A stretch of 5,004 nucleotides of DNA from an uncultured Gammaproteobacteria bacterium (GTDB taxonomy: Bacteria > Pseudomonadota > Gammaproteobacteria > CAIUAS01): NCBI GenBank assembly GCA_903897205.1, contig CAIUAS010000057.1, forward strand, positions 1 to 5,004, in the 5' to 3' direction. Made by a program: the position numbers and the translations under genes. Numbering within the stretch: the first letter of the stretch is position 1; the number at the start of each line of letters is the position of its first letter. Shown in pieces: positions 1 through 5,004 of the stretch. The notes under the pieces were generated by a model that was not told the origin of the DNA, searched no databases, and saw nothing but the letters and a program-made list of their open reading frames with translations.

Positions 1-1764
1 AAAATATAAAAAAAACTCTTCATTAGCTAATGCTTTATGTAATGCATCTTCTAATTCTAAACGTTCATGGGCAATGACATCCATGGTGGAATTGTAAAAA
101 TAAAAATTACCTCCGCCGGCTTTTTTAGCATGATACATAGCAATATCAGCATTTTTTTGTAATTGATCTAATTGTGTGCCGTCCCGAGGAAAAATACTGA
201 TACCAATACTAGCATTTAAGTAGAATTCTCGATTTGCGGCTTGGATCGGTTGTACTAATACATTTAATAATTTTTGTGCAACATGCGCGGTTTGTTCTGG
301 GCGCGATATATCAGTTAATAGAACAATAAATTCATCACCACCTAAACGAGCTAGAAAATCAGAACTGCGCAAAGTTTTGCTTAAACGTTCAGCAAGAATT
401 TTTAAACATTGATCGCCTACGGCATGATTAAAGGCATCGTTAATATTTTTGAAGCGATCTAAATCTATAAATAATAGAGCAAGCATTTTACCGTATCTTT
501 GGGCTGCTTCGATGGCTTTTGTTGCAGTTTGTTTAAAGTGCAAGCGATTGGGAAGTTTAGTGAGATTGTCGTGCAGTGCTAAGTAAGCAAGATTTTCTTT
601 ATGTTTTAATAATTCTTGTTCTGTTAGTTGATGTTCATGAATTTCATGTTTCAGTTTCAGGTTGGTGTGTTTTAATTCTTCGGTGCGTTGTTCGACCCGC
701 TCTTCTAATAACTCATGTGATTGTTGGATAGTGGTAAGCATCTGATTAATTTGCTTAGACACGGAGCTAATTTCATCACGTCCCTCGATGCTAACTCGTT
801 TGGAAATGTCTTGCTGTGAATCAAGCATCAGTATTTGTTGATTCAAGTTTTCTAATCGCTTTAACACTAGTAAGCGTAAAAATATCCATACAATACTTAT
901 CATTAAAAAACCCAGGCAAGCAATAGCAATGAGATAATATTTAACGGCGTCTATACCCGTAGAATAAACAGGGCGAGTGGTGATAATTTTTAATATGCCG
1001 ATAGGTTGATTGTTAATATCTTTTAATAGTTGATATCCTGTGATGTAATTATCGTTAATGATTTCTTTAAGTTGCCCCTTGTTTTGAATGAGTAATTTAA
1101 TAATATTTTTTAAATTTTTATTATCGTCAATATTTTTTAGAGTAAATAATTGTATTTGCAATTTGGTTACATCTGCTATTTTTTGAATAACTGATTTTGA
1201 TAAATAGCGGCCCGTAATTAAGGTGCCAATAATTGGCGCGTTTGCATCACCGTTTGTAATTGCGCTGGCTGCCACGAACATTATGCCAGAGGGCAGTGAG
1301 ATAAGACCTCGGATATCATTTTTAATATCAGTGCGATGGACTAATAGACTATCGAGATAGATATATTTATCTAAGTTTGTTGGAAAGTTTGTTTCTTTGG
1401 CGGTGTCTAAATCGGCTGCTCCGCCCGCTAACATTTTACCTTGTTTATTAAGGTACATTAAAAAATTAATATTCGAAGTAGTGAATGAGGATAATTTGAT
1501 ATTATCAGCGGCAAATTTAGGATTTTTGCCTAGCATATAATTATAGGCGTCATCCCAACGTGCCCAATCAGCCGTGAAAGTTGCTAAACTATAAAGTGTT
1601 TGGTTAAGTGCTTGGTTGGCGCGATATATATTATTATGAACTTGATTGTCTTCTAAAGTAAGAAAGCTTTTAACTAAAAACCATTGCGTACCCGCTAAAA
1701 TCAATCCAATAGCGGCGATCCATACAATAATTAATACAATAAATACTTTTTTGCTGAGTTTCAT
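1..1764 (-). CDS. CHASE4-HAMP-GGDEF(-EAL) membrane cyclic-di-GMP enzyme, C-terminus cut by window edge
   Basis: This open frame covers 588 codons and is still open at the left edge. Helix 1 is at residues 7-29. The periplasmic part (about 30-275) is a CHASE4 sensor domain, recognised by DWARWDD at 66-72. Helix 2 is at about 277-303, followed by a HAMP linker (GRDEI, D330) and a coiled-coil stretch. The GGDEF domain spans about 392-555, with HDNLTKLPNR near 399, the catalytic motif RLGGDEF with GGDEF at 474-478, and an RxxD inhibitory site (R465, D468) five residues before it. The diguanylate cyclase site therefore looks intact and open to product inhibition. The last residues (RLELEDALHKAL...FFLYF) resemble the usual lead-in to an EAL phosphodiesterase domain, so the full protein is probably a GGDEF-EAL hybrid. 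EAL activity cannot be judged here. The start ATG is the only one available, because an in-frame stop lies ten codons upstream. The ribosome site is weak (AGG about 13 bases upstream). The ligand of the CHASE4 domain is unknown. Confidence 0.93.
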   Translation of the reverse strand, partial: MKLSKKVFIVLIIVWIAAIGLILAGTQWFLVKSFLTLEDNQVHNNIYRANQALNQTLYSLATFTADWARWDDAYNYMLGKNPKFAADNIKLSSFTTSNINFLMYLNKQGKMLAGGAADLDTAKETNFPTNLDKYIYLDSLLVHRTDIKNDIRGLISLPSGIMFVAASAITNGDANAPIIGTLITGRYLSKSVIQKIADVTKLQIQLFTLKNIDDNKNLKNIIKLLIQNKGQLKEIINDNYITGYQLLKDINNQPIGILKIITTRPVYSTGIDAVKYYLIAIACLGFLMISIVWIFLRLLVLKRLENLNQQILMLDSQQDISKRVSIEGRDEISSVSKQINQMLTTIQQSHELLEERVEQRTEELKHTNLKLKHEIHEHQLTEQELLKHKENLAYLALHDNLTKLPNRLHFKQTATKAIEAAQRYGKMLALLFIDLDRFKNINDAFNHAVGDQCLKILAERLSKTLRSSDFLARLGGDEFIVLLTDISRPEQTAHVAQKLLNVLVQPIQAANREFYLNASIGISIFPRDGTQLDQLQKNADIAMYHAKKAGGGNFYFYNSTMDVIAHERLELEDALHKALANEEFFLYF

Positions 1765-1824
1765 GAGCTTATCTTTACCTGTGCAAGAGAATTAAAGCAG
1801 TCTCTTATGTGATTCTGCTGGAGA

Positions 1825-3489
1825 TTAAATGCCAAGCATTTCTTTAGCGTGCGCTAGTGTTTGCTTGGTTATTTTTACTCCTCCTAACATTCGGGCGATT
1901 TCTTGAATTTTATCTGTTGGACTTAAGTTGCGTATATAAGTTTGTGTAATATTGTTTTCAGTCAGTTTGCTGATTTGTAAATGCTGTTCGCTTTGGGCCG
2001 CGACTTGCGGTAAGTGTGTAACACAGAGGACTTGCGCTGATTTTGCGAGTTTACGCAATAAATGACCCACTACTTCGGCAGTGCCACCACCAATACCCAC
2101 ATCGACTTCATCAAAAATAAGCGTAGGCGAAGTGTCAGTTTGAGCAGTTAATACGTGAATAGCGAGGCTAATACGTGATAGTTCCCCGCCTGAAGCAACT
2201 TTGGCAAGAGACTGCAAAGCCTGGCCTGGATTGGTGCTGACTAAAAATTCAATTTTTTCTAAACCGTAACAGGCAGGTTGATTATCAGGATTTGCGATAA
2301 ATTGTACTGAAAAATAGCCACCTGGCATGTTAAGTTGGTGCATGCTTTTTTCAACTTTTGGGCCTAATTGTTCAGCTGCCTGTTTTCTGCTGATAGATAA
2401 TTCGTTAGCGGCGTTTTGATAATCTTGTTTAAGTTGTGCTATGGTTTTTTGTAGTTTTGTAATGGCAACGTCGCTATTTTCTAATTGTTCTAATTCGCTT
2501 TGAAGTTTATTTTGTAAGGCAATTAATTCATTAGGTTGAATACGATGTTTGCGTGCTAAATCATGAATGGCGCCTAACCGAGTTTCAACCCATTCTAAAC
2601 GCTCTGGATTTAATTCAATTTGCGCATAGTAATGACGTAATTCGGTAACTGCTTCATTGATTTGAATTTCCGCATTGGTTAATAATTCTGCAATAGGATT
2701 AAATTGCTGATCGATGTTTTGTAATGAATTTACCTGAATTTGTGCTGAATTAATTAGGTTTAATACATTAGATTTGTCTTGTTCAGCTAATAAACCCAGC
2801 AGTTGTTGAAAGTTATTTAACAAATGATCAGCGTTAGCTAATTGCCGTTGCTCAATATCAAGCGATGTTAATTCATCTTCTTGTAAATTTAATTTAATTA
2901 ATTCTTGCGTTTGGTAAGCGAGTAGTTCTTGTCTAGCCTGTCTTTGTTCGGTATGTGATAGCAGCGTATTAAGCTCATCTTGGGTGCCGCGCCATTGGTT
3001 ATAAATAGTTTGTACTTTTTTTACTAGGGCGGTATGTCCTGCATAGGCATCTAATAAAATCCGTTGTTTTTCAGGTTTTAGTAAAGTTTGATGCTCATGT
3101 TGACCATGAATGCTCAGTAGTAAGTTAGCCAGCTCACGTAATTGTTGTAAAGGCATTGTTTGCCCATTAATAAAAGCACGCGAACGGCCGTCGGTGGTAA
3201 TGACGCGCCTTAATAAACATTCTCCATCGCTTGCTAATTCATGCGCTATTAACCATTGCTGTATTAAAGGCAGAGCTTGAATATTAAAGCCAGCAGTGAC
3301 CGTGCAGCGTTCATGGCCGGTGCGAATAACGCTGCTATCGCCACGTCCACCTAAAGCTAACATTAAGGCGTCAATTAATATTGATTTGCCCGCACCTGTC
3401 TCGCCTGTCAGCACGGTCATGCCAGGTTTAAATTCAAGTTCGATGGTGTCAATAATAGTAAAATATTGAATGCTGAGATGTTGTAGCAT
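1825..3489 (-). CDS. recN: DNA repair protein RecN
   Basis: RecN is an SMC-like cytoplasmic ATPase that acts early in recombinational repair of double-strand breaks. The 554 residues match the usual family length (about 550). The N-terminal half of the ATPase head carries Walker A GETGAGKS at 29-36 and the family motif IHGQHEHQ at 127-134. The middle, roughly 150-400, is rich in Gln, Glu and Leu and fits the coiled-coil arms. The C-terminal half carries the ABC signature SGGELS at 433-438, Walker B LIFDEVD at 457-463 (D460, E461) and the switch histidine H492 in VTHLPQVAA. All ATPase motifs are intact, so the protein should be functional. The start MLQHLSIQYF aligns well with the normal RecN N-terminus, although no strong ribosome site precedes it. 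The gene lies 51 bases after bioY and 60 bases before the GGDEF gene. I see no LexA-type palindrome in the gap upstream of it, although recN is SOS-induced in many gammaproteobacteria. Confidence 0.98.
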   Translation of the reverse strand: MLQHLSIQYFTIIDTIELEFKPGMTVLTGETGAGKSILIDALMLALGGRGDSSVIRTGHERCTVTAGFNIQALPLIQQWLIAHELASDGECLLRRVITTDGRSRAFINGQTMPLQQLRELANLLLSIHGQHEHQTLLKPEKQRILLDAYAGHTALVKKVQTIYNQWRGTQDELNTLLSHTEQRQARQELLAYQTQELIKLNLQEDELTSLDIEQRQLANADHLLNNFQQLLGLLAEQDKSNVLNLINSAQIQVNSLQNIDQQFNPIAELLTNAEIQINEAVTELRHYYAQIELNPERLEWVETRLGAIHDLARKHRIQPNELIALQNKLQSELEQLENSDVAITKLQKTIAQLKQDYQNAANELSISRKQAAEQLGPKVEKSMHQLNMPGGYFSVQFIANPDNQPACYGLEKIEFLVSTNPGQALQSLAKVASGGELSRISLAIHVLTAQTDTSPTLIFDEVDVGIGGGTAEVVGHLLRKLAKSAQVLCVTHLPQVAAQSEQHLQISKLTENNITQTYIRNLSPTDKIQEIARMLGGVKITKQTLAHAKEMLGI

Positions 3490-3540
3490 GTTTGTTTATA
3501 ATATCTTCTGCCTGATTTATTTAATAAATAGACTAATAAA

Positions 3541-4116
3541 TTACTTACGGGAAGAGCGCCAAAATAAGGGAATTATACTTGCCAATAAAAGGACTTTTAA
3601 TAAATCTAACAATAAAAACGGTTTAACACCTAAAATTAAAGCTTTGTTGAAGCCTAGGTAAAAAGATAATGTGCTTAAACCAGCGATATAAATCAGCATC
3701 AATCCAGCAAAACCGGCAAATGCCGTGCTTAAAATGGAGCGCCCCCAGCCTTTTTCAACCAGGTAACCGCTTAACATAGCGCCAGGTAAAAAGCCTATTA
3801 AATAACCGGCTGTGGGGTCGAGGAAAATGGCTGGGCCCGCATAGGCTTCAGCAAATACCGGTAAGCCGCAAACGCCTTCTAAGACATAGGCTACCACGGT
3901 TGCTCCTGCAAGGCGCCAGCCATAAGTCATGCCAATAAAGAGCACTGCTAATGGTTGCATTGTAATAGGAATTGGATGTAGCGGAATACTGATTTTAGCG
4001 GAAATAGCGAGCAATACACTGCCAAAAAGGATGAGCATGATTTTGCGTTGTAATGACGGTTGAGTGCTTGCCCAGAGGCGGCTAAATAAGGGGTTATTAA
4101 GTGCAATAAGTTGCAT
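3541..4116 (-). CDS. bioY: Biotin transporter BioY (ECF S component, apparently solitary)
   Basis: BioY is the integral membrane, biotin-binding S component of energy-coupling-factor vitamin transporters. The protein has 191 residues, normal for the family, and about six hydrophobic segments (near 26-43, 53-67, 69-83, 103-120, 131-151 and 163-185). Family landmarks are the proline-rich stretch PLHPIPITMQPLAV at 45-58, GLPVFA at 84-89 and DPTAGY at 100-105. D171 and K174 in the last helix match the Asp-x-x-Lys pair associated with the biotin pocket in characterised BioY proteins. No gene for the energising ATPase (EcfA/BioM) or the T component (EcfT/BioN) lies beside it: recN follows and comF diverges. 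It is therefore either a stand-alone BioY, a form known in several proteobacteria and intracellular bacteria, or it uses subunits encoded elsewhere. The start is supported by AGGAG eight bases upstream. It is probably the first gene of the minus-strand cluster. Confidence 0.96.
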   Translation of the reverse strand: MQLIALNNPLFSRLWASTQPSLQRKIMLILFGSVLLAISAKISIPLHPIPITMQPLAVLFIGMTYGWRLAGATVVAYVLEGVCGLPVFAEAYAGPAIFLDPTAGYLIGFLPGAMLSGYLVEKGWGRSILSTAFAGFAGLMLIYIAGLSTLSFYLGFNKALILGVKPFLLLDLLKVLLLASIIPLFWRSSRK

Positions 4117-4124
4117 GTGTATTT

Positions 4125-4129
4125 CTCCT
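4125..4129 (-). promoter_or_regulatory. Ribosome binding site of bioY
   Basis: AGGAG on the minus strand lies eight bases before the bioY ATG. This is close to ideal and settles the start codon. It is the strongest ribosome site in the minus-strand cluster; recN and the GGDEF gene have only weak ones. Confidence 0.85.
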
Positions 4130-4147
4130 ATGTCCTGATGAAGTGGT

Positions 4148-4180
4148 TAGTGATAGTGTAATCATAAAATGAGTTTAGTG
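4148..4180. repeat. Three short TAGTG repeats in the bioY leader
   Basis: TAGTG occurs at 4148-4152, 4154-4158 and 4176-4180; the first and third are extended to TTAGTG. The start-to-start offsets are 6 and 22 bases. They lie between the candidate promoter and the bioY ribosome site, where an operator could sit. The unit is very short, so chance is a serious alternative. Confidence 0.3.
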
Positions 4181-4218
4181 CTATCCTTTCTATAAACTGC
4201 CGAGATTAAATAATTACT

Positions 4219-4249
4219 AGTATACATTTTATAGGATTAAAAAATTCAA
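4219..4249 (-). promoter_or_regulatory. Weak sigma-70-like promoter candidate for bioY
   Basis: On the minus strand TTGAAT (4249-4244) is followed after 19 bases by TATACT (4224-4219), about 100 bases upstream of bioY. Each hexamer is close to consensus, but the spacer is longer than the preferred 17 bases. In AT-rich DNA such pairs arise by chance, so this is only a candidate. If real, it could drive bioY, recN and the GGDEF gene together. Confidence 0.25.
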
Positions 4250-4308
4250 ACGGCTGTTTTATAAGAAAACCTATGTTTTAATAACTTGCACCGGCATTGT
4301 TATTTTAT

Positions 4309-4314
4309 GGTGAG
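4309..4314 (+). promoter_or_regulatory. Probable ribosome binding site of comF
   Basis: GGTGAG lies 11 bases before the comF ATG. The spacing is slightly long, but it is the only purine-rich site available. The in-frame TGA at 4311-4313, inside this site, rules out a longer N-terminus. Confidence 0.6.
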
Positions 4315-4325
4315 ATTTTTTATTA

Positions 4326-5004
4326 ATGGAGTTAAAAAAAGCAGTATTTTTGCAAAGAGGCTGGAAGAAATTCAAGCGGTTCTTGTTGCCTGCTACTTGT
4401 GTATTATGTTCTTTGGTTACTGAACGTCAGCGTGATTTATGCAAAAATTGTGAAAAAGATTTACCATGGTTAATTAATCCTTGTCATATATGTGCCATTC
4501 CTTTGAAAGGAAGTGAGCTAAGTAAGCTAAAAATCTGTGGTCAATGCTTGCAACATAGGCCCGATTTTTATTCTGTAAAGGCCTTATTCAACTATCAATT
4601 TCCTATTAATCATTTTATTACTTCATTGAAATTTCAGCAGCAATTGTTGTATGCGCATTTATTAGGTGAAATGCTCAGCGAGCATTTGTTGCAAGCTGAC
4701 CAGGATTTTATATTGCCCGAATTAATTATTCCCGTGCCTTTGCATCCGGAGCGATTGCGTAAGCGTGGATTTAATCAGGCTTTAGAAATTGCGAGGCCTA
4801 TTGCAAAAAAGCTTAATTTGCCACTAGCTATTCATAGCTGTGAACGCGTTCGAATGACAGTGGCGCAAAGTTTGCTGCCGGCGGCTGAACGTTTAGCAAA
4901 TATTAAAAATGCTTTTCATGTCAGTACTCTTTTAAAAGCAAAGCATATAGCATTAATTGATGATGTGGTTACGACAGGTTGTACTATAGCGGAATTAAGT
5001 AAGT
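4326..5004 (+). CDS. comF: ComF-family phosphoribosyltransferase-like protein, C-terminus cut by window edge
   Basis: The frame is open for 226 codons to the right edge. The family is usually about 230-240 residues, so only a few residues should be missing. The N-terminus carries two CxxC pairs twice over (C25/C28 with C39/C42, then C53/C56 with C71/C74), the double zinc ribbon of ComF/GntX proteins. The C-terminal part is a type I phosphoribosyltransferase fold: IPVPLHPERLRKRGFNQA around 135-152, a conserved VRMTVAQSLL...R..N...AF stretch around 175-197, and the PRPP-binding loop LIDDVVTTG at 210-218. ComF is needed for natural transformation in Bacillus and Haemophilus, where it acts on incoming single-stranded DNA in the cytoplasm. 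The related E. coli GntX has a less certain role. Which role applies here cannot be told from sequence. The ATG is fixed by an in-frame TGA five codons upstream, with GGTGAG 11 bases before it. The gene is divergent from bioY. Confidence 0.95.
   Translation, partial: MELKKAVFLQRGWKKFKRFLLPATCVLCSLVTERQRDLCKNCEKDLPWLINPCHICAIPLKGSELSKLKICGQCLQHRPDFYSVKALFNYQFPINHFITSLKFQQQLLYAHLLGEMLSEHLLQADQDFILPELIIPVPLHPERLRKRGFNQALEIARPIAKKLNLPLAIHSCERVRMTVAQSLLPAAERLANIKNAFHVSTLLKAKHIALIDDVVTTGCTIAELSK

Larger units (their letters stand above)
4117..4325. other. Divergent bioY/comF intergenic region
   Basis: This AT-rich stretch of 209 bases lies between the two divergent start codons and must hold the promoters for both directions. 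I see no RNA gene, no riboswitch-like fold and no long inverted repeat. No match to the BirA-type biotin operator (TTGTAAACC, spacer, GGTTTACAA) or to a full LexA box is visible. It does hold a recognisable ribosome site for each gene, a weak minus-strand promoter candidate and three TAGTG copies, all listed separately. Confidence 0.7.

Noticed and set aside
1765..1824. Short inverted repeat AGAGA...TCTCT after recN as a terminator or regulatory hairpin
   Set aside because: It has only five base pairs around a loop of about ten and no T tract, so it is too weak to support termination.
3515..3529. Palindrome ATTTATT-T-AATAAAT between bioY and recN as a terminator
   Set aside because: The arms are pure A/T, the hairpin would be very weak, and no GC-rich stem with a U tract follows. 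Chance in AT-rich DNA explains it.
3470..3661. Plus-strand open frame of 63 codons overlapping the start of recN and the end of bioY
   Set aside because: It is antisense to two well-supported genes, has no recognisable domain or good ribosome site, and its Lys/Asn/Ile-rich composition is what AT-rich DNA gives by chance.
4164..4232. Inverted pair ATAAAATG (4164-4171) and CATTTTAT (4225-4232)
   Set aside because: The arms are eight bases, almost all A/T, and 53 bases apart; this is expected by chance.
4253..4268. CTGT followed by an AT-rich spacer, as a LexA half-site
   Set aside because: The second half reads AAAA where ACAG is expected, so only one half-site is present. It is also about 140 bases upstream of bioY and far from recN.

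Overview
The window is low-GC bacterial DNA with ordinary chromosomal housekeeping and signalling genes. The proteins look gammaproteobacterial. The low GC, a stand-alone biotin transporter and the lack of an obvious LexA box near recN would fit a Legionellales-like or other host-associated gammaproteobacterium. That placement is inference from general impression and not a sequence match.

Layout: three genes lie head to tail on the minus strand. Reading 5' to 3' along that strand they are bioY (4116 to 3541), recN (3489 to 1825) and a membrane-anchored CHASE4-HAMP-GGDEF protein (1764 to the left edge). The gaps are only 51 and 60 bases and contain no convincing terminator, so a single transcript from upstream of bioY is plausible. 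The last gene runs off the left edge just as an EAL domain appears to begin. On the plus strand a ComF-family phosphoribosyltransferase (4326 to the right edge) is divergent from bioY across a 209-base intergenic region. It lacks only its extreme C-terminus.

Functionally the genes are a mixed set: biotin uptake (BioY), DNA double-strand break repair (RecN), cyclic-di-GMP signalling (GGDEF/EAL) and a ComF homologue that in other bacteria is linked to DNA uptake. There is no shared pathway. I found no mobile element, CRISPR array, RNA gene, prophage or defence module, and nothing that amounts to an undescribed system. The points worth a second look are the gene order, the solitary BioY, the apparent absence of SOS control of recN, and small repeats in the bioY leader.
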